A stretch of DNA of 12,126 bases from Hamiltosporidium magnivora (taxonomy: Eukaryota; Microsporidia; Dubosqiidae). Of the stretch, positions 1 to 9,951 are shown piece by piece. The notes under the pieces are model-generated. The model was given only the letters and a program-made list of their open reading frames with translations, was not told where the DNA came from and did no database searches. Where the stretch lies: contig PITI01000458.1 in the NCBI GenBank assembly GCA_004325065.1, positions 1 to 12,126 of the forward strand, read 5' to 3'. Each line of letters opens with the position of its first letter. The stretch's first letter is position 1. Made by a program: the position numbers and the translations under genes.

Positions 1-363
1 TTGGCTTTGATAAATTTGTTGATTATAGTATGCCGCCGAATTTTCATAATTATTTTGAAATAAATAGGTATTTCGAGCAGGAATAGCCTCGCAATTATTA
101 TAAGTATTCATTGTTAAATCGTTTTTTCCAATATTACCCTCATCAGTCGGGATATTAATAATGTCTTTTAATCTCAAAACCTGATTGGGTTTGTTTTCTT
201 CGACGTATGTCTCCCTATTTTTGTATCCCTGGTCTAAATTTCTTTTTTCCGAATTTTTTTCTTGGCTTTTTTCAATATCATCCTTTCTGTATTCTCGATC
301 ATCAGATTCATTTATATTCTGACATTTATCTTGAACCTGGATCTTATGAGACACGGCAGCAAA
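1..363 (-). CDS. Partial exon of an unidentified Asn/Gln-rich hydrophilic protein (runs off left edge)
   Basis: Seen: this minus-strand frame has no stop from position 414 to position 1, 138 codons in all. By my estimate of about 9% stop codons in random sequence of this composition, a run that long is expected well under once per window. From 363 it gives 121 residues, about 15% Asn and 9% Gln. The first half is highly charged (motifs such as NESDDREYRKDD and EKSQEKNSEKRN); the second half holds VLRLKDIINIP and then an Asn/Tyr/Gln-rich tail (NNYENSAAYYNQQIYQ). There are two cysteines and no membrane segment or domain that I recognise. G+C is about 32% over 1-360 and drops to 20-23% beyond it, so I place the exon edge at 363, next to an AG acceptor and in phase 0. 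Inferred: an internal or terminal exon of a spliced gene, probably of a largely disordered protein. The alternative is an intronless secreted protein starting at an ATG at 421 with a frame break (separate entry). The function is unknown and the 3' end lies outside the window. Confidence 0.62.
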
Positions 364-400
364 CTGAAGATTTATATATCTCAGTAAAAAAAATACTTCT
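364..400 (-). promoter_or_regulatory. Candidate 3' splice acceptor region for the exon at 1-363
   Basis: Read on the minus strand, a run of eight T (386-393 on the plus strand as A) is followed by ACTGAG, which could serve as a branch-point-like sequence, then ATATATAAATCTTCAG ending at 364. This is a good metazoan-style acceptor with a CAG end, and it coincides with the drop in G+C and leaves the long frame in phase 0. A second acceptor-like sequence, TGTTTTATCAG, ends at 399 and would also enter the same open frame. I cannot tell from sequence alone which is used, or whether the gene is spliced at all. Confidence 0.4.
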
Positions 401-425
401 GATAAAACACAAAACTATCATGGGG
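394..425 (-). other. Alternative start: CCCC-ATG with out-of-frame leader peptide
   Basis: On the minus strand an ATG at 421-419 is immediately preceded by CCCC (425-422), with an AT-rich TATATAC stretch about 30-40 bases upstream. CCC-like motifs directly before the start codon are reported for microsporidian genes. The ATG opens a hydrophobic leader (MIVLCFIRSIFF), but its frame is one base out of register with the 138-codon frame. The two meet at the eight-base homopolymer at 386-393, and they would be continuous if that run were one base shorter. Together they would look like a signal peptide ending near FAAVS. This could be a homopolymer sequencing error in a secreted-protein gene, a real frameshift, or coincidence in intron sequence. 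Confidence 0.25.
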
Positions 426-2680
426 TTTTCAATTTAATTTATTTTATATGCCAGTATATACTATATTTGAATAAATTATCAATTAAAGAAATCCAGAACA
501 TTTTTTTTGAATTAATTTATGTAAAATCTATTCCATAGCAATATTAAATATAGAATAATGATTTTTATAATTAAATATATTTTCAAACCAAAACTTTTTT
601 ATAATAAGAAGCAATTTTTTTAAATTTATATTCATTTAAGAGTAGAAAATATACTATATTTTCATTAATAAAAGTTCTATGCAAAATGCATTTATTGGGA
701 AAAAATATGGAATTAAAGGCTAAAATGCTTTTCAAATTTAAGGAATTTTACTTTCCGGCATAAATGACAAACAGTAAAGAATTTTTAAAAACGAGCAGTC
801 GATATAAAATCTAAAATAGTGAGTAATATACGCAAATGTTGAATCCATCGTTAAAAAAGTAATAAAAAACATTAAGATATGCGGCTTAGATTAGGCTTCT
901 ATAGTTTTCCTGGTTGCATATAAATAGAGAAAATATCTCAAGAAATCAACCAAAAACGTTGAGACTTTGAGCCAGAACGAACAGAAAAATTTGTAACTAC
1001 GTATCACGATTCAATATCATATCGATTTCCAAGTATTAATCGACAAATCTAAACAATAATGCGCATCGGATTCATACAAATTGAAATATGTCTTTTTGAT
1101 ATGCGAAATTGCACAACGGATAACCACAGTTTTGGATAAATCTTATGCTTTCTGAACGTACCACAAATTTTTTATTTGATTTTTCATTGCAAGCAAACTT
1201 AGCAGCTGATGTTGCAAAAGTGCTTTATAAGCTCATTTTTTTCGAAGATGCCCCCAATATTTTACGAAAAGAGAATTAAAAAGAGTTTGTCAAAATTACA
1301 TACCTATTATGGCGTTTCTCATATTACCGGAAAAATAAGGCACCACAAAATAAAAAACAAATTATATGATACAAACATACAATTTTATGAAAACAGGCAT
1401 AATTATGATTATTTCGGTAAATGAGAAGGATCTATGTATATTTTAAAATCGCTTAGCTGCAATAAAACCTAAAGAGCATAATGGAAAAAATCTCGATGGA
1501 AGATTAAGGCGCTGTATGAGCAGAAATTCTGTTTTTTACCAGAATGATGCTTCACATAATGAATTTTCTTCAGGATCCTAATTGGTGGAATAATTTGAAA
1601 ACGAAGAAGAAACAATAAAGTTCGAATTGATGAAGATCAAGGAAATATAAAGATATTGTATGCTCAAAATCGATTTTAATACAACATTCTAATTTAAATA
1701 ATGACAATTCTTTGTATATTCTATAAAGTTGATGCAAATATAAAGTTAATTGCTGTAAAATTCAATGCTAATGATGGAAGTCTACTAAAGAAGATTCCAA
1801 AAACAAACAAACGAATTAACGAAGCATATTATTAGCTTTTATGAATAAAAATTGAAAACTAATCATATTAGCAGCTTAAATTGCACTGGATGCGACAGAA
1901 AGCGAAAATGTATTGTCAATCGCCTCAGAAGAATCATCATATTGTAGTATATTGTCATGGCAATAAAATAAATTCTTTAGGGCGAAATCTCAACTCGGAT
2001 TGTTTTTATTGCAGAAGGTGGTATTTTCAATGTTTCCTTCTTAAATTATAATGTTTGTTCCTTTCATTTTTCAGGTTATTTTGTTTCTCATAATAAAAAA
2101 TATACGCAAAATAAAAAACGATGAATAAAAAGGTTATGTATAAAAATTGGTGCGATAAAAAAGAGTTTGGCTCATAACTTGATCTAAGAAAAATTCACTT
2201 AATTTGAAAAAAATCCGAATTAAAATGTTTTTAAGCCTTTAAACATTTTCTTCTATCTCTTTAACTACAAAACCCCACTATGCTAAGTCAGACTCTTCTT
2301 TTATATTTATTGTCGGTTCCTAAGTGTAGTTCATTTATTTGAAAACTAGGGTATATTTTTTTGTTTTTGAATTTCTAAACACTCTTCCTTGATACCGGCT
2401 TGTTTTCAATAACGTTTTAGTTTCTGATAGAGTCGATGCTTTTACCAACACAATTTCAGCCTTTTTCTAATTCCTTTTGGCCTTTTCAACTAAAGTGATT
2501 TTAGTTGATCATTGTGGATTTTTCGTCTCTCGCAGTGAGTATTACAGGCATAAATTGTAAGATTTTTTGTCAAAAATTATCCCAGACTTTACATAATAGC
2601 TAATATACATATAGACTTATAATGAAGATCAATCTTATTGACTAATAGGTTATACTTTTTGGTTTTTCAATTTGGAGTAT
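426..2680. other. AT-rich non-coding stretch, no supported gene
   Basis: Mostly about 20-28% G+C, with stops frequent in all frames. A frame at 1209-1424 (71 codons) is within the length expected by chance. The part from about 1430 to 1700 is purine-rich on the plus strand and gives short coding-like fragments in shifting frames, for example KVRIDEDQGNIKILYAQNRF. It could be a decayed gene or transposon, but I could not identify a family. I saw no tRNA, no array and no convincing terminal repeats. Confidence 0.5.
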
Positions 2681-3138
2681 TTAAATTCGCTCATTGGTAG
2701 TAATATATATTTCAATCCGTGCAAATTCATCTTTATTTTTATCTAGCACAAATAATTTGAACATTTTTCTTAAATATGACATCAGTTTATATTCTAGTGC
2801 AACTTTCGTTTCGGCATATAGTTTTTCAAAAAATGTCTTAAAATGTGGACCATGTTTCATTTAGAGAATTATATTTGTATCGAGTCAAATGAACTAGGTA
2901 AAGCATTCAACCGCTTATTTGTGTCGTCTAATCTAGTCAAATCAATGAATTTTCTGTATTCGAGTCACCAAATGCTCAGATGTCTTATCCTATTTATTAC
3001 GGTGTTGGCAGAATATTCTGCTCCTCGGAATACATTTTTATCATAGATAAAGCAGAAAACAGCTTTTTTCTTGGAATATAACTTTATTTGAGAACATTGT
3101 TTTTCTATTTCTTTATTGTTTTGGTAAATTGAGGCTCT
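2681..3138 (-). pseudogene. Possible broken coding relic, unidentified
   Basis: On the minus strand, three open segments follow each other with small breaks: 57 codons (3138-2968), then 31 codons in the same frame after a single stop (2964-2872), then 59 codons in another frame from an ATG at 2860 to a stop at 2681. The residues look more protein-like than typical AT-rich noise, for example LTRLDDTNKRLNALPSSFDS and FEKLYAETKVALEYKLMSYL. The short string FRGAEYSANTVINR (3030-2989) faintly resembles the end of Ty1/copia integrases (FW-AEAV-TA-Y-INR), but I saw no catalytic motif, so I do not assign a family. Each segment alone is within chance length. The overlapping plus-strand frame at 2843-3046 would be its shadow. 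It may be a decayed retroelement or gene, or nothing. Confidence 0.2.
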
Positions 3139-6100
3139 TCAAAGTTATTTTTATTGACTTCTTTATGCAAACTATATATAGCTCACACTGTGTTTAGACA
3201 TTAATGGTTTTTCTCGGTTGTAAATTATAGAATTTTTGTAGAATAGGTCTGTAAATTTATACTTTAGAGAAATTATGTTTTTTTATTGGTCATATGACAT
3301 TTAAACGGTGCTAATTCAATAAAAATCATTTTATATAAATTTCATATTAAGATAATAAAAAATATTAATCATCAAAACGTACATTATCAAAGTTACAAGA
3401 TACTAAATGCATCAAGAATATAATTCATAAAAACTACGATAGATCTTCAGTTAGTCTGTTAATTACTTCTAATTCTTATACATATTTATTTTAACGTTTT
3501 CTCTTTGTTCTTGCGTCTTTTGGTTCTTTTAATCCTTTTTAACTACAGAATCTCCCATTATGTTCTGTATATTGCCTCTCTGACTTTTTTGTATCAAAAA
3601 TTAGTACGTTTAATATTTGAGCAAAATATCTATTAAAAAATATTTTTTATATCTTAAGTTCTTGTTTTAAAGTTTTGTATTCTTTGAAATTGGAAATGTT
3701 CCGAAAAAAATTTTATTTTCAGCACTTGATATTTAAACAAGCATCATAGACTAAAGTATAAATCAAAAAAAACCTTCAATTTTATTTATAAAATCATTCA
3801 AACTTCATATTTTAGATATTTAAATGTATAATCGATTAAAAGTAAAATGAATTTAGAGACTAATTGCAGAAATAAAATTAAAATATCTGAAAACCGAGAG
3901 AATTAAATCAAGTAAAAAAAGTATAACTTTGGTTTATTTGGGAGTTTAACTAAGTTGGAAATGTAATTTTCTTTATTATATGTTAAATCAAATGATGAGA
4001 CCTTTGGGTTCAAAAGCAATCTAATAAAAAATACAATTAAAAATCATCTCGCAGCTAACATATTTTAGTAAATAAAATATCGGCCTATACCAAACTAATA
4101 ATTTAAATTACCTAAAAATATAATATTTTAATATTGGCTTCATTAGCACAAGAACATTTAATTGCTTCAAACAAATATAACTGAAGTATTAAGTTCATAT
4201 CAAAAACCACAATCCATTATGATGAATTGTTATATCTCTGAAGATACAGAAGCAAAAATTTTTATACATTTTGCTTCTAGACACAATTTCACGGTCTAAA
4301 ATAGACATTGAACTCAATCAAATTACAACCCAAAATAAAAAGAAAAGTACGCATAGAATTACACTTAAAAATTTTAGAATTCTCTAGCACAAAATACGAC
4401 GAGAAACCGATATTTCTTAACAATTCCTGAATATTCTATAATGGCTTTTCTCTCACCTTATAATCAAAATAACCACGCAAAAGATAGCGAGAGATAGATC
4501 TACTCCTAAAAGAGACATTATGAATATTTTTATCAAAAAATTATATAAATATTACTTTAGAGAATAGATCTACTCAAAAATTTGTTCAGCATATACCAGT
4601 AAGAACCATATTAAAACAAAATGAACTCTATCTATAACTTCAAAGGAAAACTAAAATTTTGAATTACCATTTCGAAAGCAAAATAGCCTAAAAAACGGAT
4701 TAATGCGCCTTTATATTTCAAGATGGTCTTCTACTGTTATTAAAGATGAAACGAGTAAGAATACATAATTTTTTTATTGCGTTACTTCTGGCTTGCTAGA
4801 TGAATCTATAAGCTTGTAATTTTCGAATCTAAACACCCTATATAGCATTATAGCGCATAGAAAGTTTCTCTTATAGTTACCGATACTATTTAAAATTAAA
4901 ATTGGAAGAATCGTGGTGACAAGATATTAAATGGTCTCAAGAGAGTGTTATAACCAGAAAGACAATTTCTTAATAAAACAATCCGACTTAAATAATGCAA
5001 AAAATAACAGATCTGGACAAAGAAACATTGTTTTGATCTTATTGTGGTTTCTATTGTAACAAGAACATAATTTAGAAACGAAACATTAACTGCAATACAA
5101 GAACTATATACGAGAGCTTATCTGTTGTATTATCTTATTTGGAAAACAAAATTGCTATTTTTCTGTCGAATGTTGATATGATGGTGCCAGTATTATTTTC
5201 TGTTAGTAATTCTAACTCCTTTTCTTTGTTTCGAAATAAAACAATTGGTTTTTGTATAATCAAGACTTATTATATTTTAACATCACTTTGTTTTTCAAAT
5301 ATATCTGGAATTTAAAGAGGAATAGATTGCGAATAAAAAGAGCTAAATGCATGTAAAATAACGAATACAAAATACGGCATTTGGTACATGTATGGTTTAT
5401 CTGTGTGTTTAAGTACCACTAGATCCGATTTACACATTAATTCAAAATTCTTATACTGATTATTTAGCAATTATTTTTAATCAATATTCATATATAGTTT
5501 TCTTTTTTTAGATAAATACAAATTATATTCTATCTGTCATTATTCTATTCTTTTCTCATTTAAATGTAAAAAAATCATAGGTATATTACTGTTTAGATAA
5601 AAAAAATTGTTAAAACTGTTTAATCGATTATACTTCAAAAATCTTTGTATATATTACAGAATATATCATGATACATAATTGTATTCAATAAATATTTTGT
5701 AAATACATAAATTTGAAAAGTTAAAAAATATTAATTTTCTCGAATATTTAATAAAATATTCGTTAAAGTGTTTAGAATTAATTTATTTAAAATTTTGAAT
5801 CCAATAAAATAATGTTCAATAATAAAAGTTTTATAAATTATTGCGCATACCTGTTCTAAAAATAAAATAAATATCTTCAAGATTCAAAATCTCCGTCCAT
5901 CGACAGAAGTGACAGATGGAAATTTTGCTGTAAGGTGCTTTAGAAAAAAAAATTTAAATAAAAAAACCAATTTAACTCATAAAATTGTGGTTTTGATGAT
6001 AAAATTATATATAAAAGGCAAACCATTCTAATTTGGTTATATTAATTTTGAAATTAAATTTACATTCAATTGTAAAGAAGTAGTATGGTTTTATGCTATT

Positions 6101-6947
6101 ACCCTATTTTAATTTTTATAATTTACAATATTATTCTATTTTTGGCTTTACCTTTTACTTTAAATACAAATTTTTGTGTAGATTATATTTTTAAACTCAT
6201 ATTGTATTCTTAGCTGGTATTTGATTTGTTCTATGATATGCATCAGTTTTTCTATAATTTCTAATGTTTTTTTTATTATTATTACTATAATATTGCGCAT
6301 TCAAGAACTTTTATATGTTCAAAAAAAAATTAAAACATGCGAAGAGAAAATGGGAATTCATTTTGTCTAATAAGTTTTTACGACCTGGAATACTTTTTTA
6401 AAACAGTTACAACCACATTATTTTACATTCCTAGATATTTTGACTTCTCAAATATTTTTTTTCTAATAACACGATTATCAAGAATTTATTATCTAAATAC
6501 CCGTTACTATTCTATATCAAATACTATAAAAATAAAAGTAAAATTACTTCACGTTTTTTAATAATAGCTTCAGGGATTATTCCTTTGCTATTTTATTTAA
6601 AAATAGAATCAAAGGACCTATTTTATCTGGTAAAATACCTACTTTATAGATTTCCTTCAGGTTTATGTTTCAAACTTATATTCTTTTATCGGATATAATC
6701 CAGGTTCGTGTTTCGACAAGATATATTGTATGAAAATAGAATGATATAATTTTTTTCGCTTTTAATCTATATTCGGGTATAAATTTATCAGAATGCTGAC
6801 TACTTTTTCATTTAAGTATCTGAAAAAACTGTATTTTACGCAATATGATTAGTGTTCTTTGCTTCGGTATACTTAAAATCTTTTTAAAATTTACGCGCTT
6901 TTCTAGGTTTTAAATTTATATTAAGTGCGATTTTGAACTATAATATA
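3139..6947. other. Long AT-rich stretch with no supported gene
   Basis: This 3.8 kb is composed of alternating A-rich and T-rich blocks (on the plus strand, A-rich from roughly 3750 to 5100, T-rich from roughly 6050 onward) with dense stops in all frames. The only frame of note is at 6337-6561 (74 codons from an ATG). It is rich in Phe, Ile, Tyr and Leu, as expected from random T-rich DNA, and begins just after an in-frame stop. I see no RNA gene, array or clear mobile element. Most consistent with intron or intergenic sequence. Confidence 0.5.
5886..5926. repeat. Imperfect inverted repeat (hairpin)
   Basis: TCCATC (5896-5901) pairs with GATGGA (5915-5920) around a 13-base loop. The flanks AAAAT (5886-5890) and ATTTT (5922-5926) can extend the stem across an asymmetric internal loop. 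It lies in AT-rich DNA with no gene beside it. It could be a transposon end relic or chance; no function is assigned. Confidence 0.25.
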
Positions 6948-6956
6948 AGCATTATT
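6948..6956 (+). repeat. Possible target-site duplication, left copy
   Basis: AGCATTATT here matches AGCATTTTT at 7200-7208 at eight of nine bases, and the two copies bracket the G+C-rich block. This is the arrangement expected from target-primed insertion. AT-rich sequence makes short matches common, so the pairing is only suggestive. Confidence 0.4.
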
Positions 6957-6999
6957 CCCACCATGCCGGGAGCGAATTGGTTTGGAGTATTCTCTGCTT

Positions 7000-7014
7000 G
7001 TCGTAAGAGGCGAC
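7000..7014 (+). other. Hairpin GTCG/CGAC in the retroelement head
   Basis: GTCG (7000-7003) and CGAC (7011-7014) form a 4-base stem closing a TAAGAGG loop. It sits in the most recognisable part of the element, which suggests that RNA structure rather than protein coding is conserved there. The stem is too short to be convincing alone. Confidence 0.35.
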
Positions 7015-7038
7015 TAAAAGGGAACTGTCTTTCATATT

Positions 7039-7068
7039 GTTGTTGGGCGTAGGGCTAACAACGCACCC
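7039..7068 (+). other. Hairpin GTTGTT/AACAAC with possible loop pseudoknot
   Basis: GTTGTT (7039-7044) pairs perfectly with AACAAC (7057-7062) around a 12-base loop GGGCGTAGGGCT. Loop bases GGGCGT (7045-7050) could pair with GCACCC (7063-7068) just after the stem, with one mismatch and one G-U pair, giving an H-type pseudoknot. It lies inside the SINE-like element. The hairpin is seen in the sequence; the pseudoknot is inference. Confidence 0.35.
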
Positions 7069-7127
7069 TTTAAACCTAGCTTGTTACGAAATCCGAAAAA
7101 GCAAGCAAATCCACTGAAAAAATACCG

Positions 7128-7162
7128 GTGCGAGTATTACTGAGGGAAGCCAAGGCTCGCGC
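7128..7162 (+). other. Seven-base-pair hairpin in the retroelement tail
   Basis: GTGCGAG (7128-7134) pairs with CTCGCGC (7156-7162) over seven positions with one G-U pair, leaving a 21-base loop. It lies close to the 3' end of the SINE-like element, where LINE reverse transcriptases commonly recognise RNA structure, so it is a reasonable candidate for the tail recognised during retrotransposition. Confidence 0.35.
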
Positions 7163-7199
7163 AGGGCTGTAGTGCCGAGGATGAATGGATATACGCATT

Positions 7200-7208
7200 A
7201 GCATTTTT
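7200..7208 (+). repeat. Possible target-site duplication, right copy
   Basis: AGCATTTTT directly follows the tail of the G+C-rich element and matches the left copy at 6948-6956 with one mismatch. If real, it fixes the element's boundaries at 6957 and 7199. Confidence 0.4.
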
Positions 7209-9873
7209 TGTATTTTTAATACATTCTAAAATATGTTTTTTTCTTATATTACGTTTTAGGCAAATTAGTAAAAATACTTGCAAATTTTCTTTTTTTCGCA
7301 AATTTTAATAACTAATTTGCCGATAATTATTTTATTTTTAAGTTGTAAGTTTTTTCGGAATTTTATATTCTCATTATGACTGTCCAATAGCTATAACTGC
7401 ATTTAGTTACTATGTATTTGATGTCAAAGTTTTTTACTTCTAACTATGCGTATATCCTACTTTACATGCTATTTAGTATTATACATCGTTTTTTTATACT
7501 AAGATTATTTAAACTATTTAACTTATAGGAATCAGTTTTTAATTTGTGAAGTAAAATGAACTAATGTTTTCTTGTAAAAACCATCGATTTTTATTGTAAA
7601 AAACATATTTAAGGCGGTAAAAAAGAAGAAAGTTCTAGAAGGTTAGATTTAATACTTGTTTTTCTTAAAATAAACTACATAAGTGTTTTTTTTTAGAATT
7701 TTAATAGATTGTATAAGAAAACAAAAAATTGTCATATTGAGATATTTCATCCTTATTATTACTTTGGGGTTTATTTGCATTTAAATATCGCTTACCAAGG
7801 AAAGACAATAAGACATTTTTTTCTTGTATTATTGTTGTAATTTTTTTCAAGCAGTGTATTCTAGAAATTTATAAGATAATTTGAAATTTCAGCTGCTATC
7901 TAAGATATCATTATATTCATTCATCTATTATTAAACTAAGTGATAAATTTGAAAATAGAGATATTAGCGAGCAACTTATCGGTTTTATTTGTCTGAACAT
8001 GCCCCTTCTCGCTAATAATATTGCAGTCTTTAGTTAATTTGTGACCATATAATTCTTGTATGAATACTATAATCAAATCAGTTATTAATCAGTTTTTCTT
8101 TGCAGTTATTTATTTGGCCATAGAAATATACTATTTGAGAGTTTTCATATTATCGATATGATATTTTTATTTTTGGCTTTAAACGACATTATTGGACAGG
8201 CAATATTTATGATTTTTTTTCGAAAATTATAAACTTAGTTGTAAACATTTTATTTACACTCAGATACCTCGCTTTTTCTCTCTGCTCATTAGTTTATTTT
8301 GAAATATGAAAATTTTCGTTATAAGAAAATATATCTGATTTGTGATTATCGACACATTTAAAGTCCAAATCTCGAATGTGCTATATAAGTGATAATGCTG
8401 ATTCCTAAAATTATTTTTTTCAAAAAAACCTACAAATCAATAATACGATTATTTAGGTTCGTTACCTTCCTGATATAGAAATTATAGATATTTGAACAGA
8501 CTTTAAAATACGAAGCGCTTGTTTAAAAAATAGAACATCGTAAATTGGCCATCTTCTTTTAATATTTATCCTCTTATGTATTACATATTTATAAAAACTT
8601 TTTTTTAGATCGTCTTTTCAGACATCGGATAACAACATAGATATGCTTATAATTTAAATGAATGCTTGATACGTTTCAGCATAGATTTTCATCACAAAAA
8701 TAAATCAAATTGTGAATATTATACGAAGGTCGAAACAGAATTGTACATACTCTCAAAAATCGATATTTTAGAAATATGGATGTTTGAGACATGAAGGCAT
8801 TTTACTTACACTTAAAAAAACAAAACATTTTAGCCTATATTTTGAATCAAAACTAAAATTTTAATCCCCAAGTTAGCGAAATGTTATACTTTCCCATCTG
8901 AATCTACATTTTATATCACCTGAAAAGGTTCTAAAAACAAATTTTTGCTTTGGTTTAGGCGTCTTCTTATCCTGCCTCCTAAGGTTTTACTTTTTTTTAA
9001 CGTATATTTACAGGATATATAATATGAACAACATTTGTAGCTATATTTAGCACATAATGGTAAATATCTATAATATAACGTAAATAAAGCTTAAACTTAA
9101 GTATAGCACTCAACTATATGCTAGCATTCTATTAAACAATTTTATTTAGTTTTTCTCTGATTACCTAATCGGCATCATAACTATAAAATATAGTACGGAA
9201 ATATTTAAATGTCGGTTTTAATTCGCTTAATAATGTTTATTCTGCAAATACAGACTTGAAAATCTTGTATATAGTAAAAATATTCTTATATTTACAGATA
9301 ATGTCTCCATGGTTTTGTATTTATTTTATAAACCCATTATCAATAAATACTTTGAATCAAAACTTCGCTTTCCATCACAGTTGTATCAAATTATATTAAT
9401 TATGAAATATTTATAAGATAAATACACTATCTATATGAAAATTAGAAAAATTAGAATTTATTTGTGCTATTCAGACAATAAATCTCACATTATAAAACAA
9501 TCTCTTCATGTTAAATATAACTAAGATTTTATTCTTTGATTTAAAGAATTCGTCGATTTCAAGATCGTGCAATCTAATGGTGTATTATTTTCTTCCTATA
9601 TTCTGTTTGAAGATATCTAAAACGAAAGAGGGGTGGTTTTTAATCACATACAATGAATTATGTATTAATTAGCTGTTAAGTTTATATTTTTCTCAAAAAT
9701 ATCTAATTAAATTTCGCTTTAAAACAAATAAAAATTTTATCAAAGATAATATGTTTTTATAATTTAGAAGTAAAACGATTGAATGAAAGAAAATACAAAC
9801 TTAATATACATCATCACAACTCTGTAAACCGTCTTGTATTTACCCTTCTTTTTTTCTACTGAAACTGTAGATA
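7209..9873. other. AT-rich non-coding stretch, no supported gene
   Basis: Composition returns to about 18-25% G+C immediately after the retroelement. T-rich on the plus strand to about 8700, then more A-rich to about 9700. Stops are dense in all frames and I see no frame, RNA gene, repeat array or transposon end that I can support. Most consistent with intron or intergenic DNA. Confidence 0.5.
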
Positions 9874-9951
9874 TTGGACAATCAATTAACTGCCACAACT
9901 TATCAAACTGAAAATTATCTTGGTTATCTCTTATTATCTAAGATTTTTCGA

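Larger units (their letters stand above)
6957..7199 (+). mobile_element. SINE-like non-autonomous retroelement with RTE-type sequence
   Basis: Seen: over 6961-7200, 114 of 240 bases are G or C (about 48%), against 14 of 60 just before and 11 of 60 just after. The block begins near CCCACCATGCCGGGAGCG. It contains GTCGTAAGAGGCGACTAA (7000-7017) and GGGCTAACAAC (7052-7062), and ends GGCTGTAGTGCCGAGG followed by a GATGAATGGAT simple-repeat-like tail. Known (from memory, not searched): GTCGTAAGAGGCGACTAA-type and GGGCTAACAACC-type strings recur in arthropod repeats related to RTE-clade LINEs and their short derivatives, including lepidopteran copies with GTCGTAAAAGGCGACTAA and tetranucleotide tails. 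Inferred: a short element of about 243 bp joining an RTE-like head to an RTE-like 3' tail, inserted in plus orientation and moved by a partner's reverse transcriptase. It has no RNA polymerase III box that I recognise and no coding capacity beyond a 29-codon frame. The alternative is the 5' end of a longer truncated RTE, or a conserved structured RNA. Confidence 0.65.

Noticed and set aside
207..437. 76-codon plus-strand frame rich in Phe and Leu
   Set aside because: It lies opposite the better supported minus-strand exon and has the composition expected of an antisense shadow.
1209..1424. 71-codon plus-strand frame
   Set aside because: Several frames of this length are expected by chance at this base composition; no family, start context or neighbouring support.
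1534..1563. FYQNDASHNE, resembling the second catalytic Asp region of mariner-like transposases (QDNAPCH)
   Set aside because: The match is short, no first or third catalytic motif and no terminal inverted repeats were found, and stops lie on both sides.
1985..2050. Cysteine pattern DCFYCRRWYFQC suggesting a zinc-finger or FLYWCH remnant
   Set aside because: Too short, no further ligands in register, and the frame ends directly after it.
4494..4575. Perfect 12-base direct repeat ATAGATCTACTC (4494-4505 and 4564-4575)
   Set aside because: By a rough estimate, dozens of 12-base repeats are expected by chance in 12 kb of DNA this AT-rich; no structure between the copies.
6337..6561. 74-codon plus-strand frame with ATG start
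   Set aside because: Phe/Tyr/Ile/Leu-rich translation typical of random T-rich DNA, within chance length, no recognised domain.
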